The notes under the pieces: model-generated
What the model was told of the DNA's origin: nothing
Databases searched by the model: none
Seen by the model: the letters and a program-made list of their open reading frames with translations, nothing else
Source of the DNA: an uncultured Dehalococcoidia bacterium
GTDB taxonomy: Bacteria; Chloroflexota; Dehalococcoidia; Lucifugimonadales; G958296245
DNA: 64,000 nucleotides
NCBI GenBank assembly: GCA_958296245.1
Contig: OY282458.1
Coordinates: 124,001-188,000 of the forward strand
Direction of reading: 5' to 3'
Translations under genes and position numbers: made by a program
In this document: positions 1 to 8,893 of the stretch, in pieces
How positions within the stretch are numbered: the first letter of the stretch is position 1
Layout of the letters: each line of letters begins with the position of its first letter

Positions 1-1072
1 GGAGCGTCGCCTGCTTGACCACCGCCCCCCCGACGTTCACAGGCTCCAGCGACGCGAACGGGTTCATGGTGCCGGTGCGTCCCACGTTCACGCTGATGCC
101 GCGGACCTGCGTAATCTCCTGGGTCGCCGGGAACTTGTAGGCGATGGCCCAGCGAGGCTCACGTCCCACGACGCCCAGGTGCTGTTGATAGTCGAGGCGA
201 TCAACCTTGATTACCACGCCGTCGCATCCGTAGTCGAGGCCTTCCGCGCCCTCCACCCAATGGCGGTAGTAGTACATGGCCTCCTCGATCGAATGCACGA
301 GGCGGTTGTTGGGATTGACCTTGAAACCCATGCTCTCAAGGTCGGAGAGTGTGTCCCAGTGCGTCTCGGGGGCAGGGCCGCCGGTATGGCCCAGGGAGTA
401 TATGAAGATGTCCAGCGGCCTCTTCGCAGTCTCCCTTGGGTCGAGCTGCCGAACCGAGCCGGCTGCCGTATTTCTTGGGTTCGCATATGCCGGCAGGCCT
501 GCCGCCGCGCGCTGCTCATTGAAGCGATGGAACGCAGATTTAGGGAACAGCACCTCGCCGCGCGCCTCGAACTGCTCCGGCGCCCTGCCCATGACCCTTA
601 GCGGCACGGACTTGATCGTTCGCAGGTTCCGGGTCACGTCCTCACCGACGGCGCCGTTGCCGCGTGTGGCGCCCCTGATCAGTACGCCGCTCTCGTAGGT
701 GAGAGCGACGGCGAGGCCGTCGTACTTGAGCTCGCAGACCATGTCGAACCTGTCGGTCTCCAGTAGGCCCGCTACCCGCCGGTGCCAGGCTACCAACTCA
801 CCCTCGTTGAATGCATTGCCCAAGCTGAGCATCGGCGCGGGGTGGCGGACCTGTACGAAGCCCTCGGCGGGTTCGGCCCCGACTCGTTGGGTCGGGGAGT
901 CCGGCGTGACGAGATCCGGGTGCGCATCCTCGATTTCGCGCAACTGACGGAACAGGGCGTCGTACCGGGCGTCGCTTATCTCCGGCCGGTCCAATACGTG
1001 GTAGAGGTGGTTGTGGCGGTTCAGCGCGTCGCGCAGCGACGCCGCTTCCGACTCTGTACAGGTATCAGCCAT
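1..1072 (-). CDS. ligA: NAD-dependent DNA ligase, N-terminal part (runs off the window)
   Basis: This gene seals nicks in DNA using NAD+ during replication and repair. Only the first 357 codons are inside the window. The start is the ATG at 1070-1072 (MADTCTESEAA). The N-terminal Ia domain with HNHLYHV...DARYDALF binds NMN. The adenylation motif ELKYDGLAV carries the catalytic Lys, and RGNGAVGEDVT follows. The fragment ends in the OB-fold start (NVGRTGTMNPFA). It is divergent from the cysteine synthase gene, with a 190-nt shared upstream region. The identification is firm. The C-terminal zinc finger, HhH and BRCT domains cannot be seen. Confidence 0.96.
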   Translation of the reverse strand, partial: MADTCTESEAASLRDALNRHNHLYHVLDRPEISDARYDALFRQLREIEDAHPDLVTPDSPTQRVGAEPAEGFVQVRHPAPMLSLGNAFNEGELVAWHRRVAGLLETDRFDMVCELKYDGLAVALTYESGVLIRGATRGNGAVGEDVTRNLRTIKSVPLRVMGRAPEQFEARGEVLFPKSAFHRFNEQRAAAGLPAYANPRNTAAGSVRQLDPRETAKRPLDIFIYSLGHTGGPAPETHWDTLSDLESMGFKVNPNNRLVHSIEEAMYYYRHWVEGAEGLDYGCDGVVIKVDRLDYQQHLGVVGREPRWAIAYKFPATQEITQVRGISVNVGRTGTMNPFASLEPVNVGGAVVKQATL

Positions 1073-1261
1073 GCTCTATCCCAGTGGACCGAACATAGTA
1101 TAAGGGAATAGGGATCGAATCGCGCCCGCCAAGGACTGTTTGACCGTGAAGCCCTCGTGTAGACGATTCATCCGAAGTGTAGATATACTCTTAAAGGCCC
1201 TGCGACACCTGCGGCGCGTGCGGGCGCACGCCGAAAACAGTTCCAGGACACGAGGAGAAGG

Positions 1262-2194
1262 TTGGCGCGTTCCGACGAATTCCTAGACTTTCTGGCGCTG
1301 CACCCGGCTCTGCAGGTCATCGGCAACACCCCTCTGACACGGCTGGACCTGCCGTTGGAAACGGGGGGCGCGGAGATCTACGCCAAGTGTGAGCATCTGA
1401 ACCCTGGCGGCTCCATCAAGGACCGGCCCGTGCTGCGAATGCTGGCGGAGGCCATCCTATCGGGCGAGCTGACCAGGGACAAGGTAATCCTCGACGCCAC
1501 GTCCGGAAACGCCGGAATCGCCTACGCCATGATAGGCGCGGTGCTGGGATACCAAGTCCAGCTTGTCATGCCCTCCAACGCCAGCGAGGAGCGCAAGAAG
1601 CGCCTGCGGGCGCACGGCGCGGAGATCGTCTTCACCGACCCGATGCTCGGCTATGACGAGACCCTGCGGGAGGTCCAGCGCAGATACGAGGCGGACCCGG
1701 AGCGGTACTTCTGGTGCGACCAGTACCGCAACCAGAACAACCCTCTGGCCCACTATGACACCACGGCCGCTGAGATCCTCGATCAGCTATCCGGGATTAC
1801 GCACTTCGTCGCCGGGGTAGGCACCGGGGGCACGATTACGGGAGTGGGCCGCCGCCTCAAAGAGGCCGACCCGTCCATCCGAATCGTAGCAATCACCTTC
1901 GACGAGTGGCCGGGGGTCGAGGGCCTCAAGCCCCTTGGGGAGGGCCACTTCATCCCCCATACCTTCGATGAGAGCGTCGTAGACCGGACTGTTCACGTGG
2001 ACATTGAAGACGCATACAAGATGTCCCGCCTGATGGCGTCCAACGGCATCTTCGCCGGCCAGTCGTCCGGCGCATATTTGCAGGGGGTCTACGAAGTCGC
2101 GCGGCAGGCCGGCGCCGGGCGTCTGGTAACCGTCCTCAACGACGTCGGCGAGCGCTACTTCAGCACCGGCATGTGGAACGCAGGGAAGGGGTAG
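1262..2194 (+). CDS. cysM: Cysteine synthase, CysM-like (PLP-dependent)
   Basis: This 310-residue fold-type II PLP enzyme makes cysteine from an activated serine. The PLP lysine is K53 in NPGGSIKDRP, the phosphate-binding loop is GVGTGGTITGVG, and TSGNAG binds substrate. By memory it is closer to mycobacterial CysM (ITHFVAG, GIFAGQSSGA, YFSTG) than to CysK; that enzyme takes O-phosphoserine and sulfur from the carrier CysO. No CysO-like carrier is visible nearby, so the sulfur donor is inferred only. The start is TTG with AGGAGAAGG just upstream. It is a single gene, convergent with the aldolase gene. Confidence 0.88.
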   Translation: MARSDEFLDFLALHPALQVIGNTPLTRLDLPLETGGAEIYAKCEHLNPGGSIKDRPVLRMLAEAILSGELTRDKVILDATSGNAGIAYAMIGAVLGYQVQLVMPSNASEERKKRLRAHGAEIVFTDPMLGYDETLREVQRRYEADPERYFWCDQYRNQNNPLAHYDTTAAEILDQLSGITHFVAGVGTGGTITGVGRRLKEADPSIRIVAITFDEWPGVEGLKPLGEGHFIPHTFDESVVDRTVHVDIEDAYKMSRLMASNGIFAGQSSGAYLQGVYEVARQAGAGRLVTVLNDVGERYFSTGMWNAGKG

Positions 2195-2251
2195 GGATTC
2201 GCTCCTTGGCCGCCGCGCTCGGCTAACCGCCTGCTGAGCCGCTTCGGCCTA

Positions 2252-3274
2252 CTACTCCTCCATCTCCGGGCTGTAGGCGCCGCGGCGGGCGGCAGCGGTG
2301 ACGTAGGCCCGGTGGTAGAACGCCTTCCGGGTCCGCTCCTTGTTGGCCATGTTGCCGCTCCATGCCTTTAGCGGAGCGGCCTGGAGGCCTCGCCCGAACG
2401 AGAAGCTGAGCTCCCATGGTGCGCCTGCCTCGGCGGCATACCGGTTGAGCGCGTTGAGGTTGGCGGTTGCCTCGTCGTCTCCCTGCCCGCCGGACAGAAA
2501 TACGATCCCCGGGACCGAGGCGGGCACAGCACGTTTCAGACAGACGACCGTCTTCTCCCCCACCTCTTCAGGCCCGGCCCTGCAGGCCGCGTCCTTACCG
2601 GAGAGCACCATGTTCGTCTTGAGCAAGGCGCCTTCCAGCACGACGCGGTGCGCCGCAAGATGGGCGTAGACCTCGCGCAACGCCGACTCGGTAGCCTCGA
2701 AGCATTGGGTTATGTCGTGGCTGCCGTCCATCAGCACTTCCGGCTCCACTATGGGCACGAGGCCGGCCTCCTGGCTGAGGGCGGCGAAGCGCGCCAGGGC
2801 GTGAGCGTTGACGTCGTTACAGTAGCGGCTGGGTATCCCCGGCCCGATGGCGTAGGTCGCGCGCCACTTGGTGAAGCGAGCGCCAAGGCCGGCGTACTCG
2901 GCCAGCCGTTCGCGGAGGCCGTCCAGTCCCTCGGTCACCTGCTCGCCGGGCGCTCCGGCCAGCGGCTTGACGCCGGTGTCCACCTTGATCCCCGGTATGA
3001 TGCCCCTGTCTCGAATCACTTGCACCAGCGGAGCGCCGTCGGCGCCGTTCTGCCTGATCGTCTCGTCGTAGAGGATAATGCCGCTGATGAACTCGTTGAC
3101 CCCCTCGGTCCGGAACAGCAGCTCTCGGTAGTTTCTCCGGTTCTCCTCCGTCGATTCCACGTTGATGCTATCGAACCGGCGCTTGATGGTGTTAGAGCTC
3201 TCGTCGGCGGCCAGTATTCCCTTCCCTGGAGCTACCAACTCGACTGCGGTCTCGGTAATCTGACTGGTGTTCAT
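2252..3274 (-). CDS. Fructose-bisphosphate aldolase, class I
   Basis: This enzyme interconverts fructose-1,6-bisphosphate with dihydroxyacetone phosphate and glyceraldehyde-3-phosphate by a Schiff base. The 340 residues match the eukaryote-like class I family: GKGILAADES near residue 18, KWRATYAIG near 136, and the Schiff-base lysine K229 in EGALLKTNM, at the same number as in the animal enzyme. The ATG is preceded by AAGGAGGG. The fructose-1,6-bisphosphatase gene lies just upstream on the same strand (47-nt gap), so the two probably form a gluconeogenic or sugar-phosphate operon. Confidence 0.95.
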   Translation of the reverse strand: MNTSQITETAVELVAPGKGILAADESSNTIKRRFDSINVESTEENRRNYRELLFRTEGVNEFISGIILYDETIRQNGADGAPLVQVIRDRGIIPGIKVDTGVKPLAGAPGEQVTEGLDGLRERLAEYAGLGARFTKWRATYAIGPGIPSRYCNDVNAHALARFAALSQEAGLVPIVEPEVLMDGSHDITQCFEATESALREVYAHLAAHRVVLEGALLKTNMVLSGKDAACRAGPEEVGEKTVVCLKRAVPASVPGIVFLSGGQGDDEATANLNALNRYAAEAGAPWELSFSFGRGLQAAPLKAWSGNMANKERTRKAFYHRAYVTAAARRGAYSPEMEE

Positions 3275-3321
3275 GGGGTTCCCTCCTTGCCGCCGGCGGG
3301 CGCACTGGCGCGGCTGCGCCG

Positions 3322-4296
3322 TCAGCCGCCTCTAATTATCGAAACGGTCTGTTCGACCTCTGCCCTGTTGCCCAAGATCAGCGGGGTGCGTTGGTGCAGC
3401 CGTTCGGGCTGGATGTCCAGGATGCGCTGCGTTGCCGAGTAGGCTGCTCCTCCGGCCTGCTCGGCAACGTAGGAGAGGGGGTTGGCTTCGTACATGAGGC
3501 GCAGCTTCCCCTCAGGGCTCCTGACGTCCCCGGGATACAGGAATATCCCCCCCTTGAGCAAGTTCCGGTGGAAGTCGGCCACCAGCGAACCTACGTACCG
3601 GAGGGAGTGGCTCCTCCGCAGGCGGGAAACGGCCTCCTGCGCGGGGGCGTCGAGCTTTCCGAAGTTGCCCTCGTTCGTGCTGTAGTACTCGCACTTCCCC
3701 GGGATTCTGATGCCGGGATGGGTCAACAGGAACTCCCCGGACTCCGGGTCCAGCGTGAAGCCGTCTACCCCTCCGGGCGCGGCTACGACCAACATCGTGC
3801 TCGAACCGTACACGACGTAGCAGGCAGCGGCCTGGTCACGTCCGGGGCGCAGCAGCACGGCGCCGGTAACGGGGTCTCCAGGCGGGCGGCGCCATATGCC
3901 GAAGATGGAGCCGATGGTGACGGCAACGTCTATGTTGGATGAGCCGTCCACGGGGTCCATCTGCACGACGTAGCGCCGTGACGCTCCGCTTCCTCCTATT
4001 ACGGGGTTCTCAAGCTCCTCGCTGCCCACGGCGGCGACGTTCTCGGCCCCTATCAGGGTCTCCACGAAGATGTCTGATCCGGCGGCGTCCAGCTTCTGGA
4101 CGGCCTCGCCCTGGACGTTGGTCTCCCCGGTGGCCCCCAGCACGCCGGCAAGGGCCGCCGCTTGGACCTGCCGCTGTACCATGCGGGCGCCCTCGGCGAC
4201 GGCGCCGACAACTGCCCCGATCCCTTCGAGGGACTCGCTCCGGCCCCAAGACGCCTCCATGAAATCGCCGAGGGTGCGGGCGGTGGTAATGGGCAT
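3322..4296 (-). CDS. fbp: Fructose-1,6-bisphosphatase, class 1
   Basis: This enzyme hydrolyses fructose-1,6-bisphosphate to fructose-6-phosphate, the committed step of gluconeogenesis. The 324-residue length is typical. The metal-binding signature MDPVDGSSNID is at about residues 113-122, GSEELENP is the upstream acidic loop, and GKLRLMYEANPLSY near the C-terminus is the class 1 substrate-binding signature. GGGAGG precedes the ATG. It is followed directly by the aldolase gene, fitting co-expression. Confidence 0.95.
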   Translation of the reverse strand: MPITTARTLGDFMEASWGRSESLEGIGAVVGAVAEGARMVQRQVQAAALAGVLGATGETNVQGEAVQKLDAAGSDIFVETLIGAENVAAVGSEELENPVIGGSGASRRYVVQMDPVDGSSNIDVAVTIGSIFGIWRRPPGDPVTGAVLLRPGRDQAAACYVVYGSSTMLVVAAPGGVDGFTLDPESGEFLLTHPGIRIPGKCEYYSTNEGNFGKLDAPAQEAVSRLRRSHSLRYVGSLVADFHRNLLKGGIFLYPGDVRSPEGKLRLMYEANPLSYVAEQAGGAAYSATQRILDIQPERLHQRTPLILGNRAEVEQTVSIIRGG

Positions 4297-4508
4297 TGGT
4301 CAGCCTCCCTTGCGCCTTGATGCGATATGGTCCCGGAGCGCGTCCGGCGCTGACGGATGTATCGTACCACGCACGGCCCGCCGTGTCCGCTGCCAGACCT
4401 CGGATTCTCAGGGTTGGAGGCGCGGGGTACTCGGAGAGACCGCAGCACAGCGGTTCGCGGCCTGTCAATGGGAATTGGGTCGGGTCTGCCGCGCCTTCAG
4501 GTGCTGGA

Positions 4509-4637
4509 CTACCCCGTCGGCCAGCGGCGGCCCGATATGACCCCGGCCTCGACCAGGGCGGCCTGGGCGGTCTTCTGCGCGCCGGGATCGACGATGCCGA
4601 AGCCTTTGAGCATCCGCGCGATGGGGACTTCAGACAA
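4509..4637 (-). CDS. Possible small protein, 42 aa, unknown
   Basis: This is a short open frame with a TTG start and a GGAG about 9 nt upstream, starting 30 nt after the stop of the decayed permease. The translation (SEVPIARMLKGFGI...) is helical with a Leu/Ala-rich middle and looks protein-like, but I do not recognise it. It shares the frame of the permease remnant beyond its TGA, so it could also be part of the debris. The region 4297-4508 beside it shows nothing I can name. Confidence 0.25.
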   Translation of the reverse strand: MSEVPIARMLKGFGIVDPGAQKTAQAALVEAGVISGRRWPTG

Positions 4638-4667
4638 TTCCGACGCTCCGGCACGTGCGCTGATGGG

Positions 4668-5333
4668 TCAGGAGCCCTTGGCCCCGGTGACGTCCCTGCG
4701 CAGGAAGAGCCAGAACGCAGCCGCGCTCGGCGCGGCTGTATACACCAGTATCACGAGAAACGACTGGAGGGCGTCCGGCTGCGCGGCGGAATCCACCCCG
4801 CTCGACACGTCCACGAGCGCGAAACTCATCCAATTGGTCACGCTCCCCCCGATCGTGAAGTCGGACAGGCTCTGGAGCCTGTCGACGACCTGGACGATGG
4901 GAGGGACGATCAGCTCGACGACGTAGTACCCGACGGACAGGGCGATTCCCATCGCGGAGGACTGTGTCAGCACCGCGAGGAACGTGCTCAGGGCTATGTA
5001 TGGGGCCAGTGCGTAGACCGCCTTCACGAACGTCAGGGCCACGTCGGACCACCTCCCGGGGCCGGTGAGTCCGCCCTCTTCCGCCGGGGGGATGACGGCC
5101 GCGAGCAGGCTGGAGACGGCGGCGAAGGCGGACACGACGACGAGTCCGGCGGCGCCCGCGAGGATGAGCAGGACGAGCTTCGACGAGAGCAGCTGCCAGC
5201 GGCCCGCCCCCCTCGTCAGCGCCGTCCTCAGAGTGCCCCAGCCGTACTCGGAGCCCAGAGCCGACGCCGCGAGTAGGAGCTGCGGGAGGCCGTGAAGGAT
5301 GAGGTACGGGAGGCGCTGGCAGATGTCATTTGA
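4668..5333 (-). pseudogene. ABC-2 type transporter permease, 5'-truncated remnant
   Basis: The open frame encodes a membrane protein of the ABC-2 permease type. It has the family signature LGSEYGWGTLRTALTRG followed by a hydrophobic helix, and three further membrane segments near APYIALSTFLAVLTQ, AMGIALSVGYYVVELIV and the C-terminal AFWLFLRRD. Intact members run to about 250-300 residues and have an N-terminal cytoplasmic stretch plus a first helix. Here the frame begins at an in-frame TAA (5334-5336) with no start codon before GTG 5133-5135, which lies inside a helix. No ATPase partner is nearby. I read it as a decayed gene. Confidence 0.7.
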
Positions 5334-5396
5334 TTACTTGACAGAACCGCGACTACCGTCGAACCAAAGCCGGCCTTCTCTGCGCCGCGCCGCTCC

Positions 5397-6329
5397 CTAC
5401 GGGACGAACAGGGGGGCCGCCTCCGTGATCAGGCGGGTCTCCTCAGCGAGGCCTCTCCGCAGGTATCGAGGCAGCGAGAACATCCCCCGGTGCGTGATGC
5501 CGTCGAAGTGGCGCAGCTCGCGGTCCGTCCGCTCGGACAATCGGGAGTCTACGGCTCTGGGAGACAACGCGGTGGGGTCGGGCCCCAGCGAGCCTATCAC
5601 GAAGCCCCAAGTAGAGCCGAATGACGGCGTGAACGCCTCATAGGGGTATGACGCCGGGAAGACGGCCCCAATGGTGTTGGCCACGACCGAGAAGCATTGG
5701 CTGAAGAAAGCCGGTCCCGTGGGGCCGGATTGCGCAGCCATCATCCCCGAGTCTTTTAACCTCCGCATGAGCAGGCGGTAGAACTCCGCCGTGTACAGCA
5801 GGTGGGCCGGCCCGCCTTCCAGCGGGTCCGGAACGTCGATGATCGCCACGTCGTAGCGTTCATCCGTCCGCTCCAAGTACCGGAGCGCGTCCAGGTGGCG
5901 CAGCTCCAGACGCGGGTCTTCAAAGGCGCCCTCGTGGTGGCCGCCAAGGTGCTCCTTGCACAGATCGACAACCTCGCGATCTATGTCGACCATGACCACG
6001 CGCTCGACAGAGTCGTAGGACAGCACCTCCCGGATGGTCGCGCCCTCGCCGCCGCCGGCGACGAAGACCGTACGCGGCTCAGGATGCGTAACCATGCTCG
6101 GCTGGACCAGCGACTCATGATAGACGAACTCGTCCAGCGCGGTGGATTGGGTCTTGCCGTCCAGTACCAACGAGCGGCCGAACAACGCCGTGTCCTGGAC
6201 GATAACCGACTGGTAAGCGGTCCTGCCCTCGTAGATGACCCGCTCGACCCGCTCGCCCTGGACCAGGTCCGGCGTGATGTATTCGTAATGCCACCGCCCG
6301 CCGGGCGGCAGCCCTTCGGCAGAGCTCAT
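5397..6329 (-). CDS. speE: Spermidine synthase (polyamine aminopropyltransferase)
   Basis: This enzyme transfers an aminopropyl group from decarboxylated S-adenosylmethionine to putrescine or a related amine. The 310-residue protein starts at ATG 6327-6329 (MSSAEGLPPGG). Visible motifs are the LVLDGKTQST and DEFVYHESL substrate region, the nucleotide-binding GGGEGATIREVL at about residue 92, VVMVDIDREVV, and the proton-acceptor loop IIDVPDP. The ATG overlaps the speD stop as ATGA, so the two are translationally coupled. The frame is open further upstream, but that part lies inside speD. Confidence 0.93.
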   Translation of the reverse strand: MSSAEGLPPGGRWHYEYITPDLVQGERVERVIYEGRTAYQSVIVQDTALFGRSLVLDGKTQSTALDEFVYHESLVQPSMVTHPEPRTVFVAGGGEGATIREVLSYDSVERVVMVDIDREVVDLCKEHLGGHHEGAFEDPRLELRHLDALRYLERTDERYDVAIIDVPDPLEGGPAHLLYTAEFYRLLMRRLKDSGMMAAQSGPTGPAFFSQCFSVVANTIGAVFPASYPYEAFTPSFGSTWGFVIGSLGPDPTALSPRAVDSRLSERTDRELRHFDGITHRGMFSLPRYLRRGLAEETRLITEAAPLFVP

Positions 6330-6700
6330 AGGGGGGTGGATGCGACCGGCTCGCGAGCCGGGCCGCGCGCCACTTCTCTGATCTTCGGGCGGGAGGAGTG
6401 GAGGCGCTCGACCAGCACCTCGGCGGCCTTTCGGGGCCTGAACGCCGCTCCGCACGTGAAGATGTCGGCGGCTGCGTAGGCGTGTTCGGGCCAAGTATGG
6501 ATGGAGAGGTGGGATTCCGATATGGCGACGATCCCGGTCACCCCACGGGGGCTGAATTTATGAAACGATTGGGCCACGATCGTGGCGCCCGCCTCAACGG
6601 CGGCCATGATCATTGCCCCTCTGATGTGCTGGACGTCGTCCAGAAGGCGTGCGTTGCACCCCGAAAGCTCGATGATCAGATGCGTCCCAAGGGTGTTCAA
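6326..6700 (-). CDS. speD: S-adenosylmethionine decarboxylase proenzyme
   Basis: This enzyme produces decarboxylated SAM for polyamine synthesis. It is a pyruvoyl enzyme that cleaves itself. The 124-residue class 1B form is complete: SESHLSIHTWPE contains the self-processing Glu-Ser bond (S63), with H68 and C83 (DIFTCG) at the positions known from the Thermotoga enzyme. The start is TTG with GGAGG 8-9 nt upstream. It overlaps speE by ATGA, so the pair is a polyamine operon. Confidence 0.95.
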   Translation of the reverse strand: MNTLGTHLIIELSGCNARLLDDVQHIRGAMIMAAVEAGATIVAQSFHKFSPRGVTGIVAISESHLSIHTWPEHAYAAADIFTCGAAFRPRKAAEVLVERLHSSRPKIREVARGPAREPVASTPL

Positions 6701-6811
6701 TCACCTTTCCTCCTCAAGTAAACCGGTGATTCGCGGGCAGGTATTATACAACACAGCTACTCTCGACCCGCCGGGGGCGCCGACCGTCGATACCTCAAGA
6801 GGCCTCTCGAT

Positions 6812-7837
6812 TCAGCCCTGAAGCGGGCCGCCGCCGAACACGCCGGCGGCGGTGGCCGCGGACATGGCCGCCGAGGCGTCCACCACGGGAGGCCCATTCT
6901 CCCTTAATACGACGCTGGCGCGCTGCCCCTGCGCCAAGGCAATCGTCCTCTCGCCGTCCAAGGCGATGGTGCATGGCCGGAGGTCTATGGGCGTAGGCTC
7001 ATCCACCCGCATGTACGACCACCGCCGCACGGGCACCTCGGTCACGAGGCCAGGCGCTATGGGCGCCAAGACTGCCGCGCCGCCGCCGCCAATTCGTACG
7101 TGCAGGCTGGCGGCCTTGGAGCTAAGCCTTGCCCCTATCGCCGACAAGCCGATGGCGTCCGGACGCGGGCTGGCGAGGAACACCTCGTGCAGCGTGGAGG
7201 TGTCCCATATGGCTCTCGCGCCCACGAAGCGCTCGGACGACACCGCGACGTCGACCAGGGCTATATCCTGCTCCGTCTCCCCGACCCGCACCTCGAGGAA
7301 TCTTGCCCGCCTGGCCACCTCGGCAATCTCCACCAGCCCCAGCGCGACTACCCCCGCAGCGAGTCCGGCCACAGTGCCTTCGACAACGGAAGGGAAGACG
7401 TTGTTCGTCCCCGTGGATACGGGGAGGATCGGGACTTCGCCGGACCCCTTGGCTACCGCGCGGTTAGTGCCGTCGCCGCCGAGGGTTACCAGGCAACCGA
7501 CCCCCATGTCCGCCATGGCGCGGGCTGCTCTGGTGGAGTCGTAATCCCCGTTGAGGATAGGCATGTGTAGCAGGCGGACGTCCAGGTCGGGGAACCTGCC
7601 ATCCGCGGCGCCCCGGCTCAGGCCCGCCGAGTCGGGCATCATGATGACCCGCTCGACGCCGGACGCCTCGATGCCGGACAGGACGCGGGTTAGTATATTG
7701 ACCTTCTCATGGTTCGGGACGAAACGCCCCTGGGCGACCAGACGCCGTATGTCGCGGCCCGCCATGGGGTTGGCGACTATCCCGACCGCCGCCTGCCCCT
7801 CGCTCGCGCGAGCCGGCGCCCTCATGTCTTCAGCCAT
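6812..7837 (-). CDS. ATP-NAD kinase-like protein (COG3199/AcoX type)
   Basis: This protein has the NAD kinase/diacylglycerol kinase fold. GIVANPMAGRDIRRLVA near the N-terminus and LVTLGGDGTNRAVAKG hold the GGDG nucleotide-phosphate signature, and PILPVSTGTNNVFP is the second conserved loop. This branch includes AcoX-like proteins, whose substrate is poorly known, so NADP formation is only a possibility. I take the ATG at 7835-7837 (MAEDMRAP) as start; a TTG at 7859-7861 is the alternative. It stands alone between the polyamine operon and a dispersed repeat. Confidence 0.8.
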   Translation of the reverse strand: MAEDMRAPARASEGQAAVGIVANPMAGRDIRRLVAQGRFVPNHEKVNILTRVLSGIEASGVERVIMMPDSAGLSRGAADGRFPDLDVRLLHMPILNGDYDSTRAARAMADMGVGCLVTLGGDGTNRAVAKGSGEVPILPVSTGTNNVFPSVVEGTVAGLAAGVVALGLVEIAEVARRARFLEVRVGETEQDIALVDVAVSSERFVGARAIWDTSTLHEVFLASPRPDAIGLSAIGARLSSKAASLHVRIGGGGAAVLAPIAPGLVTEVPVRRWSYMRVDEPTPIDLRPCTIALDGERTIALAQGQRASVVLRENGPPVVDASAAMSAATAAGVFGGGPLQG

Positions 7838-8034
7838 ACTCACACCGTTACGGCCCCACAACGACGACGCCTCAGCGCAGGGGCGGGTCCGAAAACCCGA
7901 CCTCTACAGGACTGCGAAGTTCGCTTCTGGCTTCCCTTGCCCTACCCTTCCTGACCGAGAAGGGGAATAGATTATATCTGAGGGACACCCATCAGTGCTC
8001 TCCCACACCGCCGCACGGCTCAGCCCGACGCCGA

Positions 8035-8170
8035 ACTGTTCAGACTCTGTGAGACCCGAAGGGGTCCAGAGAGGTTCTCCCCTCTGGCAGAGGGTCTGGG
8101 GGCTGTGCCCCCAGTTACCAAGGGGCGGGCGGGTATCGTCTGCTTTATCGGGCTACGCCAGTCGAAAAAA
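8035..8170 (+). repeat. Dispersed TIR element, copy A (right end lost)
   Basis: This copy begins with the left terminal repeat ACTGTTCAGACTCTGTGAG at 8035-8053, then the core hairpin CTGGGGGCTGTGCCCCCAG and GTTACCAAGGGGCGGGCGGG. It stops after GCCAGTCGAAAA, without the right terminal repeat. It fills most of the 7838-8296 gap, in which I see no gene. Confidence 0.8.
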
Positions 8171-8296
8171 ACCGCGTCTTCCGGCGCAGGCCGGGATCTT
8201 AGGGTGGCGCGGGCGAGACGCCCCGCGCTCCCAGGAGGCGAGGAGGCGCCTTGGCCGTTGTAGCCGGGCGCGGTTCAGGATATAGTTGTTAGAGAA

Positions 8297-8785
8297 ATGG
8301 TAGGCGGCGACAAGCTCAGGGCGGCGATGTCCAAGTTCCCCACGGGTGTAGCTCTGCTCACGACCCGGACGCACGATGGCGCAGTTCACGCCATGACGGC
8401 GAACTCGTTGACGTCCATATCCGCGGAGCCTCCGCTGGTGCTCGTGTCCGTTGGGCGCAGCCGAAACACGCACAAGTACATCCTGGACAGTGGCCGCTAC
8501 GGTATCAGCGTGCTTTCCCGGGAGCACGAAGACGCGGCGCGCTACTATGCCGTTGACGAACAGGACCGGGTGGGGGGCGCTCCCCTGGAGTTAACGCTCA
8601 GCGCAACCGGGCTGCCGGTAGCGGGGGGGTGTGTATGCTTCCTCGGCTGCGAGGTGGTGGCCTCCCACGAGTACGGCGACCATACGGTATTCATCGGCGG
8701 GCTCATGGAAACCAGCCTGGGCGGCGGCGCCCCCTTGGTCTTTCACGACCGCCGGTATACCGGCCTGGAGGGCAGCAGCCCCTAG
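8297..8785 (+). CDS. Flavin reductase-like FMN-binding protein
   Basis: This 162-residue protein has the split-barrel flavin reductase domain. It opens with FPTGVALLTTRTHDG, followed by HAMTANSLTSISAEPPLVLVSV, which forms the FMN site, and YGISVLS; GDHTVFIGGL closes the fold. Family members reduce FMN or FAD with NAD(P)H for partner monooxygenases or act as oxidoreductases on their own. No partner gene is adjacent, so the role is open. The stop TAG is directly followed by CGGGCTGCTGG, a variant of a motif seen after several stops in this window. Confidence 0.87.
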   Translation: MVGGDKLRAAMSKFPTGVALLTTRTHDGAVHAMTANSLTSISAEPPLVLVSVGRSRNTHKYILDSGRYGISVLSREHEDAARYYAVDEQDRVGGAPLELTLSATGLPVAGGCVCFLGCEVVASHEYGDHTVFIGGLMETSLGGGAPLVFHDRRYTGLEGSSP

Positions 8786-8893
8786 CGGGCTGCTGGAGAG
8801 TGCTTCCGGCTTCCTCGGGGGCCTTTCCCTTGTCTGAGGGAGCACCACCGGCGAGGCCCTTGCCCCTCTGCACACCCCAAGGTCGGCATCCTG

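Noticed and set aside
4296-5276. Plus-strand 326-codon frame
   Set aside because: It is a shadow over the permease remnant with Arg/Gly/Asp-rich content and no recognisable motif.
6330-6494. Longer speE start
   Set aside because: It would read through speD in another frame; ATGA coupling marks the true start at 6327-6329.
7940-7976. Terminator after the NAD-kinase-like gene region
   Set aside because: CCCTTCCTGACCGAGAAGGGG forms only a weak stem without a T-run and lies upstream rather than downstream of the nearest gene.
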